Assembly (NCBI GenBank): GCA_037127255.1
Contig: JBANSL010000017.1
Span: forward strand, 64,897,857-64,961,856
Reading direction: 5' to 3'
DNA length: 64,000 nt
DNA from: Persicaria tinctoria
Taxonomy: Eukaryota; Streptophyta; Magnoliopsida; Caryophyllales; Polygonaceae
Each line of letters begins with the position of its first letter. The first letter of the stretch is position 1. Under the pieces are notes generated by a model. The model made no database searches. It was not told the DNA's origin and worked only from the letters and a program-made list of their open reading frames with translations. Positions 53,505 to 63,376 of this stretch are shown one piece after another. The position numbers and the translations under genes were made by a program.

Positions 53505-55340
53505 CTCTCTTTTTTACACTCGCATCCCGATTTTATATATCAATTTTGATGATTTAATTTATACTAATATTTGTAGCTACTTTACTGTTCAAAATTTCAG
53601 ATTATCAAAATCTAACTTAGTATTTAAAATCACTAACTAATTTAATATTTATTAACTTCCACTACTTTAATTATTAGTGCACTTTAGACCATTCCAAACG
53701 TTTTTAACTTTTTTATATATTAGTTGAAAAAGTGATTGAAAGTTTATAATAGTATAGTATATATAGGTGCTAAACAAGGACACTGAAAACAGGTTTAAAT
53801 TTGTGAATTGTCACATGGCTACCACGTGCTCCTCCTACATGTAATTTTCAATACATTAATAGTGGCCATGTCGATTAGATCAAATACTATTCAATACAGA
53901 AGGATTATTTTATTTGGTTTGACGGTATCATATTAATACGAGTCACAATCTCATGTGAAAACTATATACCATACAATCTGCGCATTAAATAAAATTCTAC
54001 CCTCTGTGTCACAGTACATTTTAAAAAATTAAAAACTTTATAATTTTTTTTATTTCATTCATATTAATAATAAGTATGAAATTATTTTTAAAAAAATATT
54101 TTATAAAAAAAATAATTTTTAAAACGACTTTTAATATAAAATATATGGAGGAAGTTTCTCATTTTTTAATCGATAGTAGATAGTTATTAGTTATGTAGAG
54201 ACTATAGTCTCATGTTGTATAATCCCTAAGTTTTGGGTTTTGTTTAAATGTGTGGGCTTTACTGTGTTGCAACCGGATTTGTGCCAAGTGATCCCAAATC
54301 CCGGAAGGGAACAGCTAGTCCTCTTGTCTGCCTTATATGCTTTGTGTTGTCTCATTTTCTAGGGTTATGACTCTCTCCTCATATTGATTCTAGGGTTTCT
54401 TGTTCTGTCTCCTTGGCGACAATTTGTGGTTTCCTTGCCTCCGGGTGAGATGCATTGACACAACCTCTTGATAGAGCTCCCGATCAATCAAAAGAGCCTG
54501 AGACACTGAGATTTCAAGACAATTTCATTGGAAATTGTCGGTGCAAAACATCATTGGATGTTTTACTTATTCCCTCGTTGAATCTCTTCTGGTTGTCGAT
54601 CTCCTTCAAACACATAGATACTTAGTTTCTCTTTGCCTTTCTCGTTCTTACCTTGCGTTTCTTGAGCGTTCCAGTTGAGGCCTAAAGTTTTGTATTCATT
54701 CTCCCATATATATTGAAATACATTGTTGATTCAGTTGTCTATTCTTACTTTATTTGAGTTTTTCAAGTTATGTCAAATTATACTTCATCTACGTACGGTT
54801 TACCCAGTGTATAGTGTCACATTAAATTTTTTGCCATCAAATATTACTATCTAGAATTATATACGACATCGAGTTTCTAACCAAAAAAAATACGACCTTA
54901 CCGGTTAAGGGAGAAAAAATTATCATATATCATTGATGATTTAAAAAAAATATCTTAAAATTTATGTTACTAATTATGTTGTTTAAATATGATAAAAATT
55001 ATATAAAATATTATTTTTTATTAATTTTTTAAAACTAATTTTATACTTATTAGTAATAAATATGAAATTAAAAAAAAATATTATATAGAGTTGCATGTAA
55101 AAAAATGTGTTGAAAATTCAAATTGATAAAGAGGAAATAGTAAAATATTGGTATCATTTCAGAATGTGTTTGGATGGCCGGGGTGAAGAGCAAGGACGGA
55201 ATTAGGGGTGGCCTGGTGTATGATACAATCCACCCTATTTTAAAATTAATATAGGTATACCTTGTCACAAAAAATTAATATAGGTATATATAATATAGTG
55301 TATAAATGATCAAGTTGCTTGGTAGGTATAATTGGGTGGG
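53505..55340. other. AT-rich intergenic DNA; possible LTR scrap
   Basis: A Stowaway-like inverted repeat lies near 54000-54150 (CCCTCTGTGTCACAGTACATTTT and a degenerate inverse). The stretch 54214-54700 (TGTTGTATAATCCCTAAG, then CTCTTGTCTGCC and TCTAGGGTTTCTTG) has the flavour of LTR or mRNA leader DNA, but no borders could be proved. No gene was found. Confidence 0.4.
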
Positions 55341-55450
55341 GGCAATGTTTTGAAAAAACGTTTGGCGGATGCTTAGCGGCAGGGTAGCGCTAAGCGCCAA
55401 GACAGTTTGACGGTCTTATTAGCGTGTTATTGGCGGACAAAACGTTTTTT
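55341..55450. repeat. GCGCTAAGCGCC-type fragment
   Basis: The segment GTTTTGAAAAAACG, then GCGGCAGGGTAGCGCTAAGCGCC, resembles one end of the element class at 52451-52968. The partner end was not found. Confidence 0.4.
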
Positions 55451-55544
55451 TTCTTATATTTATCTCGTGAACTATGTATGAAAGATATATCATGTAATAA
55501 ATTATGCATTAATTTCAAGTCTATAATTTATCAAATAAAAAAAG

Positions 55545-56110
55545 AGAAAACATCAGGGAAGTATCCAGGTTATAGGACAATTTAAAATTGAGAAAATTTG
55601 GGAAATAGGCACTTTTTTTGGTCAATTGGTGAAATGTCCTAGTTTTGGGACAAATTGTGAAACTATCCACCCCACTCCCCTTATTAATCCGTCTCTGGCA
55701 ACTGGCATCCAATCCTCACGTCTGTGTCTTCCCTCGACAGCAGCCATGGCTGCGTGCAGAACATCGACAAGGGCGACCGGATCGGAAGCTTCGATGTCTC
55801 GATCTGAAGCTAGCAAGGCCGACAAACTTTGGGCTCCAATTGAAGAAATTTGACTTTAGATCTGGAACTGGAATTAAATCAACTTCAGATCTAATTCAAT
55901 CGGAACTGGAATTCGACTTCAGATCTGAACGGAGGAGGAGCTGCGGCGGTGAAAGAGGAGCGGCGACGACAATCGACAAGGAGTAGAAGAGGAAGATGGA
56001 CGACGACGAGCGAGAGAGTAGGGCCGAAGCGAAGGAGGCCGGAGCGAGCCGGAGGCGGAGCCGGCGAGCCAGATCTGATTCCAGATCGGGGAGGGAGGTA
56101 GAAGAACTTT
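55545..56110. other. Possible transposon with GC-rich interior
   Basis: AT-rich edges (55545-55670 and 56100-56170) flank a GC-rich middle (55680-56100) with R/E/A-rich short ORFs. It reads like a captured leader or exon, but I recognise no family. Treated as unassigned. Confidence 0.3.
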
Positions 56111-56207
56111 TGTTAAATTACAAAAATGATCCCATAAATATGGGAATTACAAAAAATATCTATATTTTATTATGTGATTCACATCTACTATAATTTTATT
56201 TTTACAT

Positions 56208-56520
56208 TTGCACAACATAAAGTTATATTTGCACAACAAATAGTTATATGTGCACAACGTAAAGTTATTTTTGCACAACAAAAGTTCTGAAACGAAAAAA
56301 TAAAGCAGAAAAAAAAATTATATTTTGCACAACAAAATGTTATATTTGCACAACATACAATTATATTTGCACAAGCACAGCGTACAGTTATATTTGCACA
56401 CCCAAATGGCCAAATGTATTGACACGGAAAAAAAATATTACATTTTCACAACAAAATGTTATATTTGCACAACGTACATACGATTATATTTGCACAAACA
56501 CAACGTACAGTTATATTTGC
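56208..56520. repeat. TTATATTTGCACAAC minisatellite
   Basis: The word TTATATTTGCACAAC or a close variant (TTATTTTTGCACAAC, TTATATGTGCACAAC) occurs about ten times, spaced 20-40 bp apart, with CGTACAG or AAATG linkers. The ORFs across it are lattices of the repeat. Confidence 0.85.
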
Positions 56521-56559
56521 CGCCAAAATGTATTGACACGGGAAAAAAAAAGCGAAAAA

Positions 56560-56870
56560 AATACGGAACCCCGGACCTTGAGAGGGCGTGGTCAGACAGT
56601 TGAAATTGAGAGGGCGTGTTGTGAGGTCAGACAGTTGCACTTGAGATGGCGTGTTGTGAAGTATGGATGATTTGTCCCACATCGAAAAATACGGAACCCC
56701 GGACCTTGCATATAAGTCAGTCGGCCACTCCTCCTATTGTCAATTGGTTTTAGGATGGAACCTCGTTGGTCTTGTGTACTCGGCTTGGGTCCGCATGATG
56801 CGCTCGAACGTGTGGACCCCCCAAGTTATATGGCCCACCAGAATTCATCATGCTCACCTCACAACCATCT
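56560..56870 (+). repeat. TRIM/LTR-like fragment
   Basis: TACGGAACCCCGGACCTTG is repeated (56560-56579 and 56689-56708). Between them TTGTCCCACATCG occurs, and CAATTGGTTTTAGGATGGAACC follows, phrases common in short plant LTRs. The segments GAGAGGGCGTG, GTCAGACAGTTG and GTGTTGTGA also repeat. No full LTR borders were found. Confidence 0.4.
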
Positions 56871-57272
56871 TGATCAGAGCCACCTATTTTATACATATTT
56901 CTATCTTAGATTATCAACACTATTAAGACCTTTAAAAAACATATTATTTTGGCAAAATTACACAAAAAAATAATCACCCTTTAAATAGAGTGTTTTAAGG
57001 AAAACCACCCCTTAAAACTAAAATTGCAGCAAACCACCCGTTAAAACCACATTTCTTTGTAAAGTAATACCCATCACCCAATTTCTGTTAATTGAATGTT
57101 AAAGTATGTGAAAAGTCAACTATAACCCTTATTATAATAATTATTATTATTATTTTGCTCCATTCAATTGGTATTATTTTACTCTATTCAATTGATGTGT
57201 AATTTATATTTTATACGTTTTAAAAAATATGCATTGCTAAAGGGATATTTGAAAAAAAAAAAATGTTTCATA

Positions 57273-57339
57273 TATAGTTTTTATTATTCTAAAAATGCGT
57301 GTGGAATAGTTAACATATTTTAGAATAATAAAAACTATA
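57273..57339. repeat. Perfect 22-bp inverted repeat (hairpin)
   Basis: The arms 57273-57294 (starts TATAGTTTTTATTATTC) and 57318-57339 are exact reverse complements with a 23-nt spacer. It may be the core of a MITE. Confidence 0.8.
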
Positions 57340-57345
57340 TGCGGT

Positions 57346-58060
57346 TTGACATCGAACCATAAAAGAGAGAAAATGGCTCTCCTTTCTTGTGGAGAACGCG
57401 CCTTGAAAAAACCCCTTTCGACAACCAAATTGGAGAAACCTTCCCCGAAGCAAAGCAAAAGGCCTGAAACCCTAGGCTATTCCTTATTCATCGTCACCTT
57501 CAATCTGATCGGTCTCTCTTGTGCACCCAATGATGGCCCTATTGTTCTTCAACTTCCCGCAACCGGTTGCCAGATATGGCTATGCGATGGCGGGTTCCAA
57601 TTGGATCAAAGTACTACTTCAAATCAGAAGATTTCGTGCGGGATTAACCTTAATCCACCCCCGTGTGTTATCTGGAGTGCTGAGGGTGGTTTTATGTGCT
57701 TGGGTGCGATGATTGTTCTTGTTCGGTCTAATCGACCTCCTCCGTGGCTTTGCTTTGGGCGTACGGGCTCTTTTTGGGGATCGATCTGGTGGTTTTCAAT
57801 TGGCGCTCCGTTCTCAGTGGTTGCTGAAATTGATTTGGGGCTATTCCCATTCATAGCCTCTATGGGCTTCTTCCATGCTTGCTTCTGGGTTTGTGATCTT
57901 TCTATCTCTCTTTCTCTCCTTCTGTCTCCGATTTCTTGCTATATAAACAGTGGTTGGTGTGTGCAATCTCTCCACACCTCCACCCTTTTCATCTCTGATC
58001 TCTCAATCAAAACTCTCAAGTGCTATTGTTTCTAACAAAGTGTTCTGGTTTTTTCATGTG
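57346..58060 (+). other. Probable 5' leader of the LINE ORF1 unit
   Basis: A 229-codon ORF (57346-58035) has no known domain and ends just before the ORF1 start, so I read it as LINE leader. GC content and T-rich wording change at 57350, which may be the element's 5' edge. No TSD was found. Confidence 0.4.
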
Positions 58061-59647
58061 ATGGCTCCTTCCACGGTCGACAAAGGGAAAAAACCCTTGG
58101 TTGCAGATGATCCTGCTCCAGCCGTGTCCAAAAACCCCATGGGAAAGAAAAATCTGAAGGGCTCTAACCTTCCCGAGGAGATGTGCCACTCCGATGATGG
58201 TTGTAAGGCCTCACGCAAAGTGAAGGCAGAGAAAAAGTTCAAGAGGAAGTCCCTCAATAGGGAAAAGTTGCTTGCTCTCCAAGGCAAGGTGCAAGAGAAT
58301 ATCACTATGCTCAATCAATTCTCGCTGTTTGCTATTATTATTGGTGATGCTATGGAGGCCAAGGATGTTCATAAGAAACTGAGGTATGTGTGGAAGTCTC
58401 TCTCTGGAGGTTTTCAACTCATTCCAATTGCTCATAAATGGTTTGAGTTGCGTTTTGAAAAGAAAGAGGACCGAGCTTGGGTCTGGGACAATCGCCCATT
58501 CCATGTATCTGGACAGCTCATCCTCCTCCGCCCTTGGAGGTTGGATTTTGATCCTCTGTTGGAGATTGTTTCTCTCCTAGACTTGTGGATCAGGTTCCCT
58601 GGCTTACCGGCCAAATATGTCCATGAGAGCATTCTCAGGGATATTGTGAAAGCCAATAGTCTGGGAACGATCATCAAGGTGGCGACTTTTAACTCTAAGG
58701 GGGCTCGCTTTCGCTTCCCTAGGGTGTGTGTTTCTGTGGATGTTACTAAGATTGTTGGCAGGGAGATCTTTGTTATTAATAAAATGGGTGAAGTGGAGTC
58801 CTACCCTATGCGGTTTGAAGACTTTCCAATCGGGTGTGGAAGCTGTGGTGCAGAGGATCATATATTTGATGTCTGTCCAAGGAGAAACTTATGCAATTTT
58901 GGTGCTTCTAATGGCATCCATGCTTATGTGGAGGTTCCTCAAATGCCTGACGACCATGTCAATGTCGATGAGGGTGAATGGGTGAGAGTTGCTTCCAGGA
59001 AGCCCCTTGTGCAGCCTCCACCCATGTTTGGCCACTCCAAGGAGAGGCTTTTGAAAAGTTTTGGTAAGAATGTCACAATTTCTTCTGATTCTTCTACCTC
59101 TAAGTCCCCTGGGAGCTCTGCTGGCAATTCAGCCTCTGCCACTCCTGTCTTGATCACTGGCAATGCCTTAGTCCATGTTCCTCTGTCTATGGTGGTGCCT
59201 ACTATGCTCCCCTTCAACTGTGCAAACCCAGGTGATGAGGATCCCAACTTCAAGGTGGAATTGCAACCCGGTCTTCATGCTTTTGCTGCTGACGATGACG
59301 AATGCTTGGATTTTGATGAGGATGAATTCATGGAGGAATGCCTGGTTTCTGATGGTCTTCCTGAACCTGGCCTTACACAAGCTGATTATGAGGTAATCTT
59401 TCGTGATGTTCCCCCATCTGTGGAATTCAATTTGCCCAATTTGAGCATTCCCGAGCACCTATCCGAGTCCCTTTACGAGCACCCTGTGCTCCCTGCGGCC
59501 TCCCCTGCTATTTTTTACCATCCAACTATGAGTGTCGCATCCAAATCTGAGTCGGGGAAGCGAAAGATGAAGACCGAGGAAGGTGATTCCGCCAGCTCCA
59601 CCATGACTCTGATGGGTGGTAGCACAAAGAAGGGGAAGCATGTGTAG
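58061..59647 (+). CDS. LINE ORF1 protein (DUF4283, zinc knuckle)
   Basis: The frame is open from MAPSTVDKGKKPLV at 58061 to the TAG at 59645-59647 (528 codons). An upstream in-frame ATG at 57950 gives a longer frame, but the 58061 start begins the basic region typical of these proteins. A DUF4283 domain spans about residues 75-230 (LSGGFQLIPIAHKWFELRF, FPGLPAKYVHESILRDI). A CX2CX4HX4C-like knuckle follows (CGSCGAEDHIFDVCP, about residue 265). The C-terminal half is acidic and low in complexity. DUF4283 proteins are the nucleic-acid-binding ORF1 of plant L1 LINEs. The frame is intact, but no ORF2 directly follows. Confidence 0.85.
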   Translation: MAPSTVDKGKKPLVADDPAPAVSKNPMGKKNLKGSNLPEEMCHSDDGCKASRKVKAEKKFKRKSLNREKLLALQGKVQENITMLNQFSLFAIIIGDAMEAKDVHKKLRYVWKSLSGGFQLIPIAHKWFELRFEKKEDRAWVWDNRPFHVSGQLILLRPWRLDFDPLLEIVSLLDLWIRFPGLPAKYVHESILRDIVKANSLGTIIKVATFNSKGARFRFPRVCVSVDVTKIVGREIFVINKMGEVESYPMRFEDFPIGCGSCGAEDHIFDVCPRRNLCNFGASNGIHAYVEVPQMPDDHVNVDEGEWVRVASRKPLVQPPPMFGHSKERLLKSFGKNVTISSDSSTSKSPGSSAGNSASATPVLITGNALVHVPLSMVVPTMLPFNCANPGDEDPNFKVELQPGLHAFAADDDECLDFDEDEFMEECLVSDGLPEPGLTQADYEVIFRDVPPSVEFNLPNLSIPEHLSESLYEHPVLPAASPAIFYHPTMSVASKSESGKRKMKTEEGDSASSTMTLMGGSTKKGKHV

Positions 59648-60187
59648 TCCACCACCAGCATGGCAGATGGGAGTCCTCTTAGGTGGCGTATAGTGTCTCC
59701 CTGCCAAGGTAAGAATAAAGCCACATAGTGTTCATGGTGATGTATGTAAGCTTGCTGATGATTGGCCTTATGTCTGGCTTCGTTATGTTTTATTTTGGTT
59801 CTATGATGACAATATGAGGGGATGTATGGGTTTATTTTGGTCTGCCAAGTATCTATCTGCTAGGAGGAATTTAGAGTATCGTATGATTAGTGTAAGAGAC
59901 TTTAGTAGTCATGTAATCTTTGGTGTTTGCTTCTTCATTAATGATATATTAGTTAAAATAAATCAAGTGTGTTGTAAACCAAAGATAACTACTCTCACTA
60001 TCAGATCGAAGGAGATAGCTCTATGTTCATACCAACTAGGCAAATACATTACTCGATCAAAATTTGATCACTTTGTCACAATTATTCTCAACATAGCAAG
60101 GATCCAACTTGTCAACAAAACTAAAAGAGTACAAATTTACTGTATGAAGAGCTCACCATGCTTCTTCATACAAGCCAAAGTTTTCAT
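59648..60187. other. Region between LINE ORF1 and the endonuclease frame
   Basis: The first 320 bp read like a plant LINE 3' tail (TTTATTTTGGTCTGCCAAG, GTTTGCTTCTTCATTAATG) ending near 59965 in A-rich DNA. If so, the ORF1 unit ends here and the endonuclease belongs to another LINE. The rest shows no feature. Confidence 0.4.
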
Positions 60188-60567
60188 ATGAAAATCTGTT
60201 TCTGGAATATAAGGGGTATTGGAAGACCAAATTTATGGACATAAATTAAGGCGATGCGAATGAATGAACACATAGCCGTAATGGCAGTAGCAGAAACTAA
60301 AATTGATAACATTCCGCAATAAAAGACATGGACTGGAAGTGGATTTAACAAAGCAGTTTGGTCTGCTGGTAATGGCAGATCAGGAGGATTAGGAGTAATG
60401 TGGAATGAGAACTATCTTCTTAATGAAACAATTACAGTAGAAATTCATTTGCCAAGAATCATTGGCATAAAATATTCGTGTATTAGCAATAACTTTGTTG
60501 GAATGATTTTCTGTGTTTATGGACCCCCTAATGCGGCAGAAAAGGGTGAGTTTTGGAACGAGATAAC
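60188..60567 (+). pseudogene. LINE ORF2 endonuclease start, cut by copia D
   Basis: The frame begins MKICFWNIRGIGRPNLW, the classic start of the apurinic-type endonuclease of plant L1 ORF2, with the catalytic Asn in WNIRG. The catalytic Glu follows in AVAETKI, and GMIFCVYGPPN comes later. Two in-frame TAA codons (about 60242 and 60320) break it. It stops at 60567 where the LTR of copia D begins. Confidence 0.85.
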
Positions 60568-60710
60568 TGTTAATAGATATAGATAGAATCCTAGATTGTT
60601 ATGTACATATCTTTAGTTTCCTTGGAGCCCAAGGCCCAAGTCCTTTGTATTCTATATATATTCTATCTAATGAAAGGCAAATCCCAAGGGGGAATTTCCT
60701 AAACCTAACA
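60568..60710 (+). repeat. 5' LTR of copia element D
   Basis: The 143-bp LTR has TGTTA/TAACA inverted ends. It carries CTATATATATTC (about 60650), a weak TATA-like site for the element's own promoter. Confidence 0.88.
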
Positions 60711-60722
60711 TGGTATCGAGCC
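60711..60722 (+). other. Primer binding site of copia element D
   Basis: TGGTATCGAGCC lies directly next to the LTR and matches initiator-Met tRNA priming except for one base against TGGTATCAGAGC after alignment. Confidence 0.88.
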
Positions 60723-60835
60723 TAATTATCTTTTAAAGATAATTTCTTTCCTAACCCTAGCTTCCGCTCTCCCACCCGCCGCCGCCACCTCCCTGCCCAG
60801 CCCGCCGCCCCCTAGCAGCCTCTCCGACACCCACC

Positions 60836-63376
60836 ATGGCCGGCGAAACCTCCACCAAAACCCCCTTTCATTCGGCCCTTTCCGTCACCAACATCCGCAA
60901 TTCCATTCCAATCATCCTTGACCTTGAAAACTCTCAATACACTTCCTGGTATGAGTTATTCAAAAGCAATGCTCGTGCTCACCGAGTCATTGACCACATC
61001 GATCCTACTCAGAAACGCCCTGACAACATCGACGATGATCTTTGGACCCAACTTGATGTCATTATTCTTCAATGGATTTACGGCAAGATCTCGTCCGACC
61101 TTCTCCTCACCATCCTCAAACCCAATACCACGGCTCAGAAAGCCTGGAATCGCCTTGCTGATATTTTCCAGGACAACAAGGGTACCCGCACGGTCCTCTT
61201 GGAGAACGAACTCTCCACCACAAAGCTCGAAGCTTTCCCGAACGCTGTAGCCTACTGTCAGCGCCTCAAATCTCTGTCTGATCAACTTGAAGCGGTAGGC
61301 GCCTCGATCTCCGATCGTCGCCTGGTCTTGCAACTCATCGCCGACCTCACATCCGAGTACCAGTCCGTCGCCACCTTCATCCAACAGTCCGATCCTCTCC
61401 CTTCCTTTGACAAAGCCCGCTCTATGCTGGCTCTTGAGGAGACTAGTCGGGCTCGACTGGACAAGTCGTCGTCTCAGCAAGCTCTCACCGTTACCACTCC
61501 ACCACTGCCCACCGATCAGACGCCGCCCTCTTCTGCACCTTCCAACCGAGAACGCAGCGGCCGCGATAACAATCGCGACAACACTCGCGACAGCAACCAG
61601 CGAGGTCGCGGTAGAGGACGTGGTCGCGGCGGCGGCGGCCGCGGCCGCGGGGGTCCCCAGCAGCAGCAGCAGTGGCCGAACTATTGGGGCTTCCCGCAGT
61701 GGTCTGCCCCGCCCTGTCCCTACCCCTCGATGCCGCCACAACACCCGGGCGCCGGCATCCTTGGCTCCGCCCCTCGCCCTCCGCCTCATGCCCTTGATGC
61801 GTACTACTCGACATATGGTGTTCAGCCCACTGACTTGAACTCCCAGTTTTCGTCCATGAGCCTCAATCCCCCGGATCTGACATGGTACATGGACTCAGGC
61901 GCCTCATCTCATATGGCTCATCATCTAGGTAGTCTCTCAACTATTTCTTTTAAGAGTCCTTCAAATTCTGTTATAGTCGGCAATGGTTCTAGCATTCCAA
62001 TTTTGGGACAAGGCCACACCACAATCCCCACCCACAACCACCCTTTGCACCTCAAAAATGTTATCCTCACTCCCCAAATTATAAAAAACCTTATTTCCAT
62101 TCGAAAATTTACCATTGATAATTCTGTTTCGGTGGAATTTGACCCGTTTGGTTTTACTGTCAAGGATCTTCGCACGGGGACCAGTCGTCTGAGATGCAAT
62201 AGTACCGGGGATCTCTACCCTCTCGCGTCACCTTCCGTCTCGCCATCTTCCTCACATGTCTCCCTCGCAGCCATGGCTCCACCCATCTGGCATGCTCGTC
62301 TCGGCCATCCTAGCGGCCCTATCTTTGGTCTTCTTAAAACTTTTTTACCTGTTGCTTGTAATAACGACTCGAATCGACGTTCCTTTCATTCGTGTCAAGT
62401 TGGGAAACACATTAGACTCCCTTTCTCTAGTTCGTTTACTCCTACTTATTTTCCATTTGACATTGTGCATGTCGACCTTTGGACATCCCCTGTGGTGTCT
62501 AAGGATGGTTTTCGTTATTGCCTTGTCTTATTAGATGATTTCACACATTTCTTGTGGGTCTTTCCAATTAAATACAAATCAAAAGTCTTTCCTATATTTG
62601 TCCGATTTCATGCTTACGTTGTTACCCAATTTCAACGGCGTATCAAAAATTTTCAATGTGACATGGGCGGTGAATTCAACAACCACCAATTTCATAACTT
62701 TTTCTCAGCACAAGGCATTACCTTTCGCTTCTCTTGCCCTCATACATCTCCCCAAAATGGAAAAGTCGAATGCTCTATACGCACAATCAATAATATGATG
62801 TGCACCCTTCTCCTACACGCCAGCATGCCACCATCCTATTGGCCCCATGCCCTCACCACCGTCGTGCACCTCCTCAACATTCTCCCATCCACTGCTATCT
62901 ACAATCAAACTCCCACCTTCCGTCTATTTCATCGGACTCCGTCCTATCTAGACCTTCGCGTGTTCGGTTGCCTATGCTACCCTAACCTCTCCGCTACCAT
63001 GCCTCACAAACTCTCCCCTAGATCCACACCTTGTGTCTTTCTAGGCTACCCCAACAACCATCGTGGGTACAAATGCCTTGAACTCACGTCACAAAAATTC
63101 ATCATATCCCACCATGTCACCTTTGATGAGCATACATTCCCCTTTTCCTATCAATCGTCTCCTCCCTCTCATACTTCCATTGATTCTTCATTCCCCCATG
63201 GTTCTACAATGATTCTTCGGTACTTCGCCATCTCAAGTCCCCGGCACACCCCCCGCTGCAGCACCTATGGCGGCGCCCGCATCAACTCCAGCGGCGCCCG
63301 CAGCACCAGCAGCCCCGCCCGCAACCTATCAGACCCGATCCAAAAGCGGAATTTTCAGGCCGAAACAAATATTTAA
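60836..63376 (+). CDS. gag-pol: copia D gag-protease-integrase polyprotein
   Basis: A single frame of 846 codons starts MAGETSTKTPFHSAL. A UBN2-type gag fills about residues 15-215. An Arg/Gly-rich stretch (about 255-275) replaces the zinc knuckle. The protease site WYMDSGASSHM is near residue 352. Integrase follows with WHARLGHPSG, then SFHSCQVGKH, HVDLWTSPV, CDMGGEF and QNGKVECSIRTI. The first Cys of the CxxC zinc pair appears to be Phe, and the N of the CDNGG motif is Met, so activity is doubtful. The frame diverges from the family near 63213 (a one-base change), so residues after that point are out of frame. Confidence 0.88.
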   Translation: MAGETSTKTPFHSALSVTNIRNSIPIILDLENSQYTSWYELFKSNARAHRVIDHIDPTQKRPDNIDDDLWTQLDVIILQWIYGKISSDLLLTILKPNTTAQKAWNRLADIFQDNKGTRTVLLENELSTTKLEAFPNAVAYCQRLKSLSDQLEAVGASISDRRLVLQLIADLTSEYQSVATFIQQSDPLPSFDKARSMLALEETSRARLDKSSSQQALTVTTPPLPTDQTPPSSAPSNRERSGRDNNRDNTRDSNQRGRGRGRGRGGGGRGRGGPQQQQQWPNYWGFPQWSAPPCPYPSMPPQHPGAGILGSAPRPPPHALDAYYSTYGVQPTDLNSQFSSMSLNPPDLTWYMDSGASSHMAHHLGSLSTISFKSPSNSVIVGNGSSIPILGQGHTTIPTHNHPLHLKNVILTPQIIKNLISIRKFTIDNSVSVEFDPFGFTVKDLRTGTSRLRCNSTGDLYPLASPSVSPSSSHVSLAAMAPPIWHARLGHPSGPIFGLLKTFLPVACNNDSNRRSFHSCQVGKHIRLPFSSSFTPTYFPFDIVHVDLWTSPVVSKDGFRYCLVLLDDFTHFLWVFPIKYKSKVFPIFVRFHAYVVTQFQRRIKNFQCDMGGEFNNHQFHNFFSAQGITFRFSCPHTSPQNGKVECSIRTINNMMCTLLLHASMPPSYWPHALTTVVHLLNILPSTAIYNQTPTFRLFHRTPSYLDLRVFGCLCYPNLSATMPHKLSPRSTPCVFLGYPNNHRGYKCLELTSQKFIISHHVTFDEHTFPFSYQSSPPSHTSIDSSFPHGSTMILRYFAISSPRHTPRCSTYGGARINSSGARSTSSPARNLSDPIQKRNFQAETNI

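Noticed and set aside
57346..58035. 229-codon open frame upstream of the LINE ORF1
   Set aside because: It overlaps the ORF1 leader, has no family motif and is read as the 5' leader of the LINE unit.
61407..61838. Ala/Arg-rich ORFs on both strands near 61.5 kb
   Set aside because: They are shadows of the Arg/Gly-rich gag stretch of copia D.
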